Shown here piece by piece: positions 8,924-18,026 of a stretch of 64,000 nt of DNA. Made by a program: the position numbers and the translations under genes. Each line of letters starts with the position of its first letter. Positions within the stretch are counted from its first letter, which is position 1. Under the pieces are notes generated by a model, which saw nothing but the letters and a program-made list of their open reading frames with translations, had not been told where the DNA came from and searched no databases. The DNA is from Bacillus pumilus (GTDB taxonomy: Bacteria > Bacillota > Bacilli > Bacillales > Bacillaceae): NCBI RefSeq assembly GCF_900186955.1, contig NZ_LT906438.1, positions 434,001 to 498,000 of the forward strand, in the 5' to 3' direction.

Positions 8924-10300
8924 TTAAAGAGAGACAGGGACAGTAGACATAGAGAAAAATTCCTCATACAACGCTTGAACGGCTTCTTTTTCTTGAGCCG
9001 CTTTGACGCCAAACATCATGCTGACCTCGGAAGAACCTTGATTGATCATTTCAATATTGACCTTCGCTTTTGACAGCGCCTTTGCTGCTCTTGCTGTGGT
9101 GCCAACATTGTGACGCATCGCTTCTCCTACAACCATAATGAGGGAGAGATTCGGCTCTAATACGACCTCATCTGCATCAAGCACAAGCTTTAAGCGATCG
9201 AGTAGCTCTTGTTCAATATGCTGCTCCTCCAGTTGATCCTGCCTTAAAATAATGTTCATATCATCAATGCCAGAAGGGACGTGCTCATACGTAAGCCCAT
9301 ATTCCTCTAACGTTTGCAGCACCTTACGCCCAAAACCGACTTCTCGGTTCATCAAATATTTGCTAATATAAATGCTGCAAAATCCGCTATCTGAAGCGAT
9401 TCCGACAACGGGTCCATTTGTATGATCCCGCTGGTTCACAATTTTTGTGCCTTTTGCCGAGGGATTATTGGTGTTCTTAATCTGTACTGGAATGCCTGCA
9501 CGGAAGGCCGGAATGAGTGCTTCATCATGGAACACAGAAAAACCAGCATAGGACAGCTCGCGCATTTCCCGGTACGTTAGCTCTGTAATCTCCTTCGGCT
9601 CATGAACGATCGTTGGATTGACAGCGTAGACAGCATCCACATCTGTAAAGTTTTCATACACATCTGCCTTCAAACCGTTTGCCAAAATGGAACCGGTAAT
9701 ATCGGAGCCGCTGCGAGAAAAGGTGACAATGTCTCCCGATAGACTAAAGCCAAAAAAGCCAGGGAATATGATGATGCCAGAGCGCTCTCTTAATTTATAC
9801 AAATGATCATATGACTCCGGAAGGACTTGCGCTTGACCAGGCTCATCGCTCACAAATAAACCAGCTTCCTTTGGATTCACATAGTGAGCTTCGACACCTT
9901 GATAGCGGAAATAGGCGGCAATGAGTTTTGCGTTATTGTCTTCACCGCTAGCTTTGATGGCATCAAGATATCGCTCAGGATGAGACGTATCTGCCTGTAA
10001 GAGGGTATCTAGATCTTGCCGGATGGTGTCAATCACGTTATGACTTAACCCGAGTTCATCCGCAATCGAGGCATACCGCTTGATGACGGCTTCCTGTAAG
10101 TCATGTGCTTCGCCTAAACGTAAATATTGCTCACCACAGCTAATTAATAGATCGGTGACCTTCGTATCCGTTGAATGCCGTTTTCCTGGTGCGGAAACAA
10201 CGACTGCTTTTCGAGCTGGATCTGCTGTTACAATGTCAAATACCTTTTGCAGCTGCTTGCCAGATGCAAGTGAACTGCCACCAAATTTAACGACCTTCAA
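8924..10300 (-). CDS. yclM: Aspartokinase III (threonine/lysine type), YclM
   Basis: A 458-residue aspartate kinase that phosphorylates aspartate in the cytosol as the first step towards lysine, threonine and methionine. The kinase domain begins with KVVKFGGSSLASG and contains FSRSGSDITGSILANG; two ACT regulatory domains follow (IGFG.. region near 315-390 and LIMVVGEAMRHNVGTTARAA near 390-450). TTG 10300 gives the N-terminus MKVVKFGG known in homologues and lies nine bases after GGAG; ATG 10309 in the same frame is only four bases from it. Length fits YclM (454 residues in B. subtilis). Position next to ycnB/ycnC matches B. subtilis. Confidence 0.9.
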   Translation of the reverse strand: MKVVKFGGSSLASGKQLQKVFDIVTADPARKAVVVSAPGKRHSTDTKVTDLLISCGEQYLRLGEAHDLQEAVIKRYASIADELGLSHNVIDTIRQDLDTLLQADTSHPERYLDAIKASGEDNNAKLIAAYFRYQGVEAHYVNPKEAGLFVSDEPGQAQVLPESYDHLYKLRERSGIIIFPGFFGFSLSGDIVTFSRSGSDITGSILANGLKADVYENFTDVDAVYAVNPTIVHEPKEITELTYREMRELSYAGFSVFHDEALIPAFRAGIPVQIKNTNNPSAKGTKIVNQRDHTNGPVVGIASDSGFCSIYISKYLMNREVGFGRKVLQTLEEYGLTYEHVPSGIDDMNIILRQDQLEEQHIEQELLDRLKLVLDADEVVLEPNLSLIMVVGEAMRHNVGTTARAAKALSKAKVNIEMINQGSSEVSMMFGVKAAQEKEAVQALYEEFFSMSTVPVSL

Positions 10301-10349
10301 TGCATACATCTCCTATAGTAAAAATTTTCTCACAAATTGAATAGTTCCT

Positions 10350-10378
10350 ATTATCAACTCTTTTCTTCAAATTATCAA
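10350..10378 (-). promoter_or_regulatory. Sigma-A promoter of yclM
   Basis: On the minus strand TTGATA (10373-10378) and GATAAT (10350-10355) are 17 bp apart, about 45 bp upstream of the start. No lysine riboswitch was recognised in the short leader. Confidence 0.7.
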
Positions 10379-10440
10379 GGTTTTTCTTCACTAGAAATAC
10401 AAATGTATTTTCAGAGAGGACGGTATAGCGTGAGTATATG

Positions 10441-10470
10441 AAAAAAGAGCCGGCCATATGCCGACTCTTA
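10441..10470 (-). terminator. Terminator of ycnB
   Basis: On the minus strand AAGAGTCGGC pairs with GCCGGCTCTT (one G-T pair) and is followed by T6. Confidence 0.8.
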
Positions 10471-10473
10471 TTC

Positions 10474-11907
10474 TTATGAAGAAGATGAGGAGGAAGATAG
10501 CTCCTGTTTCATCACTTTATTCTCTCGTTTTTCCTTTAAGAAAAAGGAGAGGACGAGTCCAAGGACCGCAATCAAACCAGACACGATAAATGATGTGTTC
10601 ATGCCGTGAACGGCTGATTTTAATGGACTGGCCAAATCTGCATTTGCAGCAGAGCTGCTCATGATGGAGACAAGCACTGCCGTCCCAATGGAACCACCCA
10701 CTTGTCTCATCGTGTTATTCATCGCTGTCCCATGCGGGATCAAATGAGGCGGTAAAGAGTTAATACCTGCTGTTGTCAGCGGCATCATGATCATCCCAAC
10801 CCCAATTAAGCGCAGTGTGTAAGCGACCGTAATGAGGGCGATGGATGAATCAAGGGTGAGCAGCATAAATGGCAAGGTCGTCACGGTAAGTATCGTAAAC
10901 CCGCCTAATGCCAGCCCTTTTCCGCCGACTTTATCAAAAATCCGTCCAATAATTGGTGAGAGGAGTCCCATAAAGAGAGCACCTGGCAGTAAGATAAGCC
11001 CTGTATCAAGAGCAGACAATCCTCTCACATTCTGCGTATAGAGCGGCAGAATCGTCTCTGTCCCAATCAATAAAGCAAAGACAAGCATCCCAAGGAAGGT
11101 CGTTAAGCTAAAGATCGCAAACTTAAAGACACCAAATTCAAGCATCGGTCTTGTCAAATTCGACTGGCGTAGAATAAAGAAGAACAAGCTCACAGCGCCG
11201 ACAATCAGCGAAATGAGAACAGTGGCACTCGTCCAGCCATATGTGCCAACACTAGAAAATCCGTAAAGCAGCCCGCCGAAACCGAAGGACGACAAGATGA
11301 CAGATAAAACATCAATACGTGCCTCTCTTTGTTGCGTTACATTTTTCATTAAGAAGAAAGCAAGAATAAGATCAATGATACCGATTGGCAGAACAATATA
11401 GAACAAGAACTTCCAGCTGAAGGCATCAACAATCCATCCGCCAAGTGTTGGTCCAAGAGCTGGTGCGAACGAAATGACAAGTCCGACCATGCCCATTGCC
11501 TGACCCCGTTTTTCTTTCGGGAAAATGGTTAAAAAGATCGTTTGCATCAGCGGCATTAAAATCCCTGCACCAGCTGCCTGTACGATACGAGCTGCAAGTA
11601 ACACCGGGAAATTCGGTGCAAAAGAAGCAAGAATTGTACCAGCTGTAAAGATGCTAAGTGCCGTTAAAACTAAAGAACGGCTCGAAAATTTTTCAATTAA
11701 GAAAGCCGTAATCGGGATGAGAATCCCGTTTGTCAGCATAAAGGCTGTAGTGAGCCATTGTCCTTTGCTGACATCAATATTGAAATCCTCCATGATATGT
11801 GGGATCGCTGGAATAAGAAGCGTTTGGTTTAAAATCGCGACGAATGCCCCAACGAGGAAAATCCCAACAATCACAGGTCGATTGTAAGATGTTGTTGATT
11901 GGTTCAT
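10474..11907 (-). CDS. ycnB: DHA2-family MFS multidrug transporter YcnB
   Basis: A 477-residue drug:proton antiporter of the EmrB/QacA (DHA2, ~14 membrane helices) class. Motif A-like and motif C signatures are visible (LAARIVQAAGAGILMPLMQT; FAPALGPTLGGWIVDAFSWKF). It probably exports drugs or toxic metabolites across the inner membrane. It lies 16 bp behind the TetR-type ycnC, and both are read from the ycnC promoter, as in the B. subtilis yclM-ycnB-ycnC order. The C-terminus ends in seven serines after KQEL, encoded by mixed TCN codons. LmrB is the closest alternative name among B. subtilis paralogues. Confidence 0.82.
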   Translation of the reverse strand: MNQSTTSYNRPVIVGIFLVGAFVAILNQTLLIPAIPHIMEDFNIDVSKGQWLTTAFMLTNGILIPITAFLIEKFSSRSLVLTALSIFTAGTILASFAPNFPVLLAARIVQAAGAGILMPLMQTIFLTIFPKEKRGQAMGMVGLVISFAPALGPTLGGWIVDAFSWKFLFYIVLPIGIIDLILAFFLMKNVTQQREARIDVLSVILSSFGFGGLLYGFSSVGTYGWTSATVLISLIVGAVSLFFFILRQSNLTRPMLEFGVFKFAIFSLTTFLGMLVFALLIGTETILPLYTQNVRGLSALDTGLILLPGALFMGLLSPIIGRIFDKVGGKGLALGGFTILTVTTLPFMLLTLDSSIALITVAYTLRLIGVGMIMMPLTTAGINSLPPHLIPHGTAMNNTMRQVGGSIGTAVLVSIMSSSAANADLASPLKSAVHGMNTSFIVSGLIAVLGLVLSFFLKEKRENKVMKQELSSSSSSS

Positions 11908-11923
11908 GTTATCCCTTCTTTAT

Positions 11924-12790
11924 CTATAAAATGATGCTTTTCAGCTGTGACACGTTTTGTGATAAAACGCTGTTTTTGCCTAAATAATCGAGCAGTGAGC
12001 TGATTAAAAAGGTTCTCGGTTGGTCCTTTGATAATTCCTGATTAAGCAGCTCATACGCAGAGAGGAGCTCGTCCTTTTCTTCTCCGTTTGAGAGTGAGTG
12101 AAGCTCTTGTTTGATCTTTGTTAAGTACGAGTTGACAAGTTTTTCTTCGTCATATTCGTCCTGTGAGGATAGCAAATAAGAGTTCATCAGCTCGTCTGTT
12201 AACACAGGTTCAATGGAACAAGGCTTTTTCGATACACGATCCATCACACCAATGATCATTTCGGCAGCATTTTCTAACTGGATGTTTTTTTGCTCAATCG
12301 CCAGCATTAAGATGAATTCTCTCATTAATCCATTGAGAACAATCACGAGATCCCAGACATAAGGAGCGACAGATTCACCATATGTGCTTAAAATAATGTC
12401 TTTGTGACGCTGCATGATAATGGTGCGTGTTTCACGTAAATGCTTAATGACAATGGGAGAATGATTAGAAAAAGCTTCAAAGGACAGCATATTCAAAAAC
12501 TTATGATTCTCTTTAAACTCTTCAAGCTCAAGCTTGATCTTCTTTGTGAATTTTTCCTTTTTGGACAGCGTTGTTTCTGAATGAATGATCTGAGAAATCT
12601 CTCTCATTTTGCACTGATTGTATTTAATCAGTTCTAATAGAAGAGCTTCCTTTGAATCAAACAGTTTATAAATAGACGCTTTTGATATTTTACAGGCATC
12701 GGCAATTGACTGCATGGAGACACTCATATAGCCTTTTTGAGAGAATAATTTCTTTGAAACTCGCAAAATCTCTTCTTGCTTTTCGTTCAT
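11924..12790 (-). CDS. ycnC: TetR-family regulator YcnC
   Basis: A 288-residue regulator with an N-terminal TetR helix-turn-helix (ILRVSKKLFSQKGYMSVS, then ACKISKASIYKLFDSKEAL, residues 6-52) and a long C-terminal ligand domain. ATG 12790 is the preferred start, nine bases after AAGGA; other ATGs in frame lie upstream at 12796 and 12823. It should repress itself and the downstream pump ycnB. Two TGGTCAC boxes directly after its promoter are the probable operator. Length matches B. subtilis YcnC (289). Confidence 0.85.
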   Translation of the reverse strand: MNEKQEEILRVSKKLFSQKGYMSVSMQSIADACKISKASIYKLFDSKEALLLELIKYNQCKMREISQIIHSETTLSKKEKFTKKIKLELEEFKENHKFLNMLSFEAFSNHSPIVIKHLRETRTIIMQRHKDIILSTYGESVAPYVWDLVIVLNGLMREFILMLAIEQKNIQLENAAEMIIGVMDRVSKKPCSIEPVLTDELMNSYLLSSQDEYDEEKLVNSYLTKIKQELHSLSNGEEKDELLSAYELLNQELSKDQPRTFLISSLLDYLGKNSVLSQNVSQLKSIIL

Positions 12791-12824
12791 CTTCATAAGT
12801 CCTTTCCGAATCGGCAAAACCATA

Positions 12825-12887
12825 TGGTCACAATGGAAACCGAGTGGTCACTTTTGCAATGATAACAAAACCAATGACCTATGACAA
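12825..12887 (-). promoter_or_regulatory. ycnC-ycnB promoter with operator boxes
   Basis: On the minus strand TTGTCA (12882-12887) and TATCAT (12859-12864) are 17 bp apart. Immediately downstream lie two direct GTGACCA boxes (12845-12851 and 12825-12831), 20 bp apart, that is two helical turns, placed where a bound repressor would block initiation. Confidence 0.65.
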
Positions 12888-12901
12888 GAAAAGAAACTTA
12901 A

Positions 12902-12929
12902 AAAACACCTATCTTATGACAGGTGTTTT
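12902..12929. terminator. Hairpin terminator after the lipoprotein gene
   Basis: AAAACACCT and AGGTGTTTT form a 9-bp stem with a 10-base loop. The stem overlaps the stop codon of the gene at 12928 and, on its strand, is followed by T-rich sequence. Confidence 0.6.
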
Positions 12930-13302
12930 ATCCTTCTGCATGTGCGGCATATATGATGATCTGTCCGTTAAGTTCAGCGATCAAAAGGTCTTTTCGCTCC
13001 TTTACAGAGTAAATCGCTGTCCCTTTTTTCAGCTGGGAAGCTGTGCCGTGATTAAAATGTTTGGCAGCTGTTTTCTGAATCACACCTAATTGCTGATCTT
13101 TAGTGACGGTTAGTTGATGGGTCCAATCTACATTTGCTTCATAGACAGTTTTTTCCCATTGAAATAAATCTGCCTGTTCATCGAGAGCTAATAACTCTTC
13201 TGCACTAGGTGGTTTAGATTCGGCATACCGGACGGATTGGCATCCACATAAGCAAATGGCGAGTAACATCATACATAAGTAAGTCCATATCTTTCGTGTC
13301 AA
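12928..13302 (-). CDS. Small lipoprotein of unknown function
   Basis: A 124-residue protein not recognised by family. Residues 1-20 form a signal peptide (MTRKIWTYL then a hydrophobic core) ending in the lipobox LCGC with the lipidated cysteine at 21. The mature part is polar, contains one Trp-rich strand (DLFQWEKTVYEANVDWTHQ) and a basic C-terminal half. The start is TTG 13302, six bases after AAGGA. It lies divergently from yczG, in the place where B. subtilis has ycnDE. It is probably anchored to the outside of the membrane. Confidence 0.65.
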   Translation of the reverse strand: MTRKIWTYLCMMLLAICLCGCQSVRYAESKPPSAEELLALDEQADLFQWEKTVYEANVDWTHQLTVTKDQQLGVIQKTAAKHFNHGTASQLKKGTAIYSVKERKDLLIAELNGQIIIYAAHAEG

Positions 13303-13406
13303 ATGAGGTCCTTCCCTTCAAGAAAGCTTGTATATGGTCATAGTCGTTTGCGAAGGATGTATCGTTACTTTATGAGGCGAGTAAGAAAATTGTATGTTGG
13401 CACAAA

Positions 13407-13426
13407 ATACGATACATTTATCGTAT
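13407..13426. promoter_or_regulatory. Inverted repeat overlapping the yczG start
   Basis: ATACGAT (13407-13413) and ATCGTAT (13420-13426) form a perfect 7-bp inverted repeat with a 6-bp gap and include the first bases of the start codon. A related ATGTATCGT lies upstream near 13357. This suits an autoregulatory site of the ArsR-type protein. Confidence 0.5.
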
Positions 13427-13736
13427 GAATAATCCAATCTATCCAACCCAAAAAGACATGAGACTGATTTCTGTGCTGCACGCATTGGCCGATCCTGTCC
13501 GTTTAGAAATTGTCCGCTGTTTAGTGGAAACGGGGGAGAGGACATGCGGCACATATGAAATGAACATTGCCAAATCTACGCTTTCCCATCACTTCAAAGT
13601 GCTGAGGGAGGCAGGCATCGTGAAAGTGAGAATTGACGGAAAACACCGCTACTATTCTTTAAGAAAAGAAGACATCGAGACCGCTTTTCCTGGACTCGTG
13701 TCATCCATTTTAGCCGTAGATAAAGAGCGGTGGTAA
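13425..13736 (+). CDS. yczG: ArsR-family regulator YczG
   Basis: A 103-residue winged-helix protein of the ArsR type: [18 protein letters not shown] (helices 1-2), [18 protein letters not shown] (recognition helix) and [13 protein letters not shown] (wing). The metal-binding ELCVCDL motif of ArsR/SmtB is absent; the corresponding ERTCGTYEM has one cysteine, so the signal may be redox or a small molecule. There is no Shine-Dalgarno sequence before ATG 13425; either the message is leaderless or an internal start is used. Position between ycn genes and gabR matches B. subtilis yczG. Confidence 0.75.
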   Translation: MNNPIYPTQKDMRLISVLHALADPVRLEIVRCLVETGERTCGTYEMNIAKSTLSHHFKVLREAGIVKVRIDGKHRYYSLRKEDIETAFPGLVSSILAVDKERW

Positions 13737-13769
13737 GCCAGCTGTCTAGTAAAGCAGCTGGCTGTTTTA
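13736..13769 (+). terminator. Terminator between yczG and gabR
   Basis: AGCCAGCTG and CAGCTGGCT form a 9-bp stem followed by GTTTTATTT on the plus strand; it can also end the convergent gabR. Confidence 0.8.
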
Positions 13770-15191
13770 TTTCCCATAAATCGACTCATACAGTCGTTTT
13801 ACCGCTGGCTCAATATCCTCTGGCCGCATATGAGAGAAGCCAAGAACGAGTGGAACAAAGCCTTCCTGATGCCCCGGTAATTGCTCATCAAGGGTAAAAC
13901 GGTCCATCCCATACATTTTCAGCTTTCTTTCTTTGGCACGCTGTAAAATCTCATGCTGCGTGCGGTTTGAGCGGAACTCTGCGATAAAATGAAGTCCAGC
14001 ATTTTCCCCAATAATCCGTACATTGTCAACAAAAACCGTGTCGAGCTCTTCAATGAGCTGCTTCCGCTTTTCCTCATATAAACCATTCATTCTTTTAATA
14101 TGCCGCTGATACGCACCATCCTTTATAAAATGAAGAAGGGTGTATTGTGTAAAAAGGTTGGCCGTTTGAATGAAAAAGTGCTGTTCTTCCTTATAGCGTC
14201 TTAATAAATGCTGCGGGAGCACCATGTAGCTTAGCCTTAAGCCTGGCAGCAATGATTTTGAAAAGGTCCCCATATAAATGACTTTGTCATATCGATCCAA
14301 ACTTTGCAGCGCTGGAATGCTGTCAGTCCCATACTTGAATTCACTGTCATAATCATCCTCAATGATATAACGGTCATGCTCATCGGCTGCCCAGTTTAAG
14401 AGCTGAATCCGCCGGGAAATTGGCATAATCACCCCTGTTGGGAATTGATGTGAAGGGGTAATGATCAACACATTCGGCTCTTTCTTCTGAATGTCACTCA
14501 TCCGCACTCCTTTTTGATCAATGCCTATCGTTTCAATTCGGTGATGATTGTTTTTTAGCATTTGATAGAGCCGGCGATAGCCAGGGTTTTCTAACCCGTA
14601 TACTTGATCGGCTGGAAGAATGCTTGATAACGAATGGATAAGTGACTGCGTGCCTGCACTTAAAATGAGCTGTTCTGGATAGCATTTGACTCCTCTTGCC
14701 AGCCCGATTAACCGGGCAATCGTTTCCCGAAGCTCGTACACACCTTGTGGATGCGGAAGCTCGCCAAACGCTTCTTGGTGGAGGCTGATCGCCTTTTGTT
14801 CACTTTTCAACCAGCTTTTAAAGGGAAAATGAGTGGTATCGACTGAGATATGTGAAAAGGAATACCAATCGTCCCGTGCAATCGGCTCTTCCTTTAAATC
14901 TGCTGGGAGTGTAGAGGATTTCAGCTGACCTGATTCATGAAACGTTTCTAGTGATTCCACGAAAAAACCTTTGCGTTCAACCGAATATAAATATCCCTCG
15001 GCAAGCAGCTGCTGATATGCGCCATTCACTGAATTGACGCTGACATTTAAAGTATCGGCTAACTCTCGTTTGGAAGGTAATTGATCATGCGGCTGAAGAT
15101 TTCGATTTAAAATTTCACCTTTAATTTTCGTGTAAATTTGATGATAAATAAATCCGTTTGCCCCTGTTTGGTCTAGTTGAATTGTCAGCAT
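13767..15191 (-). CDS. gabR: MocR-type regulator GabR
   Basis: A 474-residue fusion of a GntR-type winged helix (residues ~10-78, LPSKRELADTLNVSVNSVNGAYQQL) and a fold-type I aminotransferase-like domain (~110-470) with the PLP lysine in TFSKSLLPGLRLS and the aspartate of IIEDDYDSEF. In B. subtilis GabR, PLP and GABA together turn on gabTD, while GabR represses itself. It is divergent from gabT with binding boxes between them. Confidence 0.93.
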   Translation of the reverse strand: MLTIQLDQTGANGFIYHQIYTKIKGEILNRNLQPHDQLPSKRELADTLNVSVNSVNGAYQQLLAEGYLYSVERKGFFVESLETFHESGQLKSSTLPADLKEEPIARDDWYSFSHISVDTTHFPFKSWLKSEQKAISLHQEAFGELPHPQGVYELRETIARLIGLARGVKCYPEQLILSAGTQSLIHSLSSILPADQVYGLENPGYRRLYQMLKNNHHRIETIGIDQKGVRMSDIQKKEPNVLIITPSHQFPTGVIMPISRRIQLLNWAADEHDRYIIEDDYDSEFKYGTDSIPALQSLDRYDKVIYMGTFSKSLLPGLRLSYMVLPQHLLRRYKEEQHFFIQTANLFTQYTLLHFIKDGAYQRHIKRMNGLYEEKRKQLIEELDTVFVDNVRIIGENAGLHFIAEFRSNRTQHEILQRAKERKLKMYGMDRFTLDEQLPGHQEGFVPLVLGFSHMRPEDIEPAVKRLYESIYGK

Positions 15192-15210
15192 CTTGTCATT
15201 CCTTCCTCTC

Positions 15211-15253
15211 TGGTACCATGAAAAAAATGATATTGGTACTTTCTATCATACCA
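15211..15253. promoter_or_regulatory. GabR binding boxes between gabR and gabT
   Basis: TGGTAC occurs at 15211-15216 and 15234-15239 in the same direction, and ATACCA at 15248-15253 in the opposite one. This is the same element type (ATACCA repeats plus an inverted copy) as the GabR site of B. subtilis. The exact start sites of transcription could not be read. Confidence 0.65.
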
Positions 15254-15299
15254 AAAAATATTCAGAATAATAAAAAAGACATAAAGGAGATGGATGACA

Positions 15300-16616
15300 A
15301 TGAGTCAAACGACAACAAACCGTTTTTCAACAGAGGAATGGCAGGGGAAAAGAGATCAATATGTCGCAAGAGGCGTGAGTAATGGCAACCGTCATCTTGC
15401 AGCAAAAGGGAAGGGAGCCGAGCTGTTCGATATCGATGGGAAACGTTTTATCGATTTTGCCGGTGCTATCGGTACGTTAAATGTAGGGCATTCACATCCA
15501 AAGGTTGTGGAAGCCGTCAAAGCACAGGCAGACAGTCTGATTCACCCAGGATTCAACGTGATGATGTACGAATCGTATATTGAATTAGCTGAAAAGCTAT
15601 GCCGCCTTACACCAGGCGATCATGACAAGAAAGCCATTTTCCTTAATTCAGGTGCAGAAGCTGTTGAAAATGCGGTGAAAATTGCACGTAAATATACGAA
15701 AAGACAGGCCGTTGTCTCGTTTACAAGAGGCTTCCACGGCAGAACGAATATGACGATGAGCATGACGAGTAAGGTCAAGCCGTATAAATTTGGGTTCGGA
15801 CCATTTGCGTCAGAGGTGTATCAAGCGCCATACCCGTATTACTATCAGAAGCCAGAAGGGTTAAGCGATGCAGCCTACGATGAGTACATCATTGATCAAT
15901 TCAATCAATTCTTCGTCGCTGCCGTTGCACCAGAAACCGTTGCGTGTGTGGTCATGGAGCCAGTCCAAGGGGAGGGCGGATTCATTGTACCATCGAAGCG
16001 TTTTGTTCAGCATGTAGCTTCATTCTGTCAGCAGCACGGGATTGTCTTTGTAGCAGATGAGATCCAAACAGGCTTTGCGAGAACAGGGAAATATTTTGCG
16101 ATTGAGCACTTTGATGTGGTGCCTGACTTAATCACTGTGTCAAAATCTCTTGCAGCTGGCCTGCCGCTGAGCGGTGTCGTCGGCAGAAAAGAACTGCTTG
16201 ATGCGGCAGATCCAGGGGAGCTAGGGGGAACATATGCAGGAAGTCCATTAGGCTGCGTGGCAGCACTAGCGGTTCTTGATATTATTGAATCAGAACAACT
16301 GAATCAACGATCTGAGCACATCGGACAAGTCATTGAGGACAAAGCGAATGAGTGGAGAAGTAAGTACTCATTCATCGGGGAAGTCCGGCGATTAGGGGCA
16401 ATGGCGGCCATTGAAATTGTGGAAGATCAAACAACGCGTACACCAGATAAGAAAACAGCCGCAGCGATTGCAGCCTATGCAAACAAGCACGGACTACTCT
16501 TATTAACGGCAGGGATTAATGGGAATATTATTCGCTTTTTAACACCACTTGTCATCACAGATGAGCTGCTTCATGAAGGACTAGGGATCATCGAGGACGC
16601 CTTCAAAGCACGCTAA
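15300..16616 (+). CDS. gabT: 4-aminobutyrate aminotransferase GabT
   Basis: A class III PLP aminotransferase that moves the amino group of GABA to 2-oxoglutarate, giving succinate semialdehyde. The motifs LNSGAEAVENAVKIARK (phosphate binding), VVMEPVQGEGG, FVADEIQTGFARTG and the PLP lysine in VSKSLAAGLP are all intact. ATG 15300 (MSQTTTN, 438 residues) is ten bases after AAGGAG and gives the homologues' N-terminus; ATG 15294 in frame is four bases from it. First gene of gabT-permease-gabD. Confidence 0.94.
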   Translation: MSQTTTNRFSTEEWQGKRDQYVARGVSNGNRHLAAKGKGAELFDIDGKRFIDFAGAIGTLNVGHSHPKVVEAVKAQADSLIHPGFNVMMYESYIELAEKLCRLTPGDHDKKAIFLNSGAEAVENAVKIARKYTKRQAVVSFTRGFHGRTNMTMSMTSKVKPYKFGFGPFASEVYQAPYPYYYQKPEGLSDAAYDEYIIDQFNQFFVAAVAPETVACVVMEPVQGEGGFIVPSKRFVQHVASFCQQHGIVFVADEIQTGFARTGKYFAIEHFDVVPDLITVSKSLAAGLPLSGVVGRKELLDAADPGELGGTYAGSPLGCVAALAVLDIIESEQLNQRSEHIGQVIEDKANEWRSKYSFIGEVRRLGAMAAIEIVEDQTTRTPDKKTAAAIAAYANKHGLLLLTAGINGNIIRFLTPLVITDELLHEGLGIIEDAFKAR

Positions 16617-16637
16617 ACAACAAAGGGGGATGGTTGT

Positions 16638-18026
16638 ATGCAAAAACAACAAATGGCAAAAACCATGTCGCAGTCTGACGTACTGTTTTTATCCATTGGT
16701 GCAATGCTTGGATGGGGCTGGGTTGTACTTTCGGGAGATTGGATTTTAACAGCTGGATTTTTAGGCAGTGTGATTGCCTTCGTTATAGGCGGTATTCTCG
16801 TCATTTTTATTGGACTGACGTATGCTGAGCTTTCGTCTGCGATTCCAGAGACAGGCGGAGGGCTCGTCTTTGTCCAGCGGGCATTTGGGATGAAATCAGC
16901 GTTCGTCTCAGCATGGGGCGTATTGTTTGGTTATGTGTCCGTCATTACGTTTGAGGCTGTTGCCTTGCCGACAGTTATTGATTATGTGATTCCAACACAG
17001 CATGTTGGCTTCCTATGGAATATAGGTGGATGGGACGTTTATTTCACATGGGTATTGATTGGTTCTGGCGGTGCACTGTTTTTAACAGCACTGAATTACA
17101 TTGGGGCAAAGCCCGCAGCCATTTTTCAGTCTGTGTTCACAGTAGCGATTATTTTGACAGGCTTTCTCCTTTTAGGCGGCGCGACTTTTAATGGAGATTT
17201 TGCAAACCTTGAGCCAATGTTTCAAGGCGGGGTTGGCGGGCTTATGGCCGTGTTAGTCATGATTCCTTTTTTATTCGTTGGTTTTGATGTGATTCCGCAA
17301 GTAGCAGCAGAGATTAATGCGCCAAAGAAAATCATTGGGAGAATTTTAATTATCTCCATCGTGAGTGCGGTCGTATTTTACCTACTTATTGTCTTTGGGG
17401 TAGCTGCGGGGCTATCAAAAGGACAGCTTGAAGCCTCTTCATTGGCGACAGCAGATGCCATGGTGCAGCTTCTCGGTCATCAAGCATTTGGGACAGTGCT
17501 TGTCATTGGCGGTGTAGCAGGGATTGTGACGAGCTGGAATGCTTTTATTATCGGTGCAAGCCGTATTCTATACGCGATGGCGGAAAGAGGCATGATTTCC
17601 AAATGGTTTGCGTATATTCATCCAAAGTATAAAACGCCGACAAATGCCATTTTATTTCTTGGTGCTTTGGCCTTTTTCGCTCCATTATTAGGGCGCCCTG
17701 CTCTCGTATGGATTGTCAATGCGGGCGGTGTCGGGATCATCGTCGGGTACTTAATTGTGTCCATTGCTTTTATGAGACTTCGCAAAGTAGAACCAGAGCT
17801 TGAGCGTCCGTACCGCATTAAATATTGGCGAACGACAGGCGCTTTAGCCATCGGGCTAAGTCTCCTTTTTCTTTCATTTTATTTTCCAGGGATGCCGGCC
17901 TCCTTATCATGGCCAGCTGAATGGATATTGCTTTTAGGTTGGGCACTCATTGGGTATATACTATATGTAATGAATCCAAGAACGAAGGAGACGGTAGAGC
18001 ATGACAAACGAACTCAAAGTGTATAA
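16638..18026 (+). CDS. APC-superfamily amino-acid permease, probable GABA importer
   Basis: A 462-residue membrane protein with about 12 helices of the APC superfamily. The first helix pair carries the unwound substrate motif as [11 protein letters not shown], and [21 protein letters not shown] is the conserved helix 2-3 region. It sits between gabT and gabD, which are adjacent in B. subtilis, and overlaps gabD by 26 bp, so it is in the same operon. GABA uptake is the natural inference; it is not of the GabP (AAT) type. Another amino acid or amine is possible. Confidence 0.85.
   Translation: MQKQQMAKTMSQSDVLFLSIGAMLGWGWVVLSGDWILTAGFLGSVIAFVIGGILVIFIGLTYAELSSAIPETGGGLVFVQRAFGMKSAFVSAWGVLFGYVSVITFEAVALPTVIDYVIPTQHVGFLWNIGGWDVYFTWVLIGSGGALFLTALNYIGAKPAAIFQSVFTVAIILTGFLLLGGATFNGDFANLEPMFQGGVGGLMAVLVMIPFLFVGFDVIPQVAAEINAPKKIIGRILIISIVSAVVFYLLIVFGVAAGLSKGQLEASSLATADAMVQLLGHQAFGTVLVIGGVAGIVTSWNAFIIGASRILYAMAERGMISKWFAYIHPKYKTPTNAILFLGALAFFAPLLGRPALVWIVNAGGVGIIVGYLIVSIAFMRLRKVEPELERPYRIKYWRTTGALAIGLSLLFLSFYFPGMPASLSWPAEWILLLGWALIGYILYVMNPRTKETVEHDKRTQSV

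Noticed and set aside
10474..11907. Poly-serine tail of YcnB as a slippage tract
   Set aside because: The serines use mixed TCN codons and no alternative frame of interest follows, so it is only a low-complexity end.
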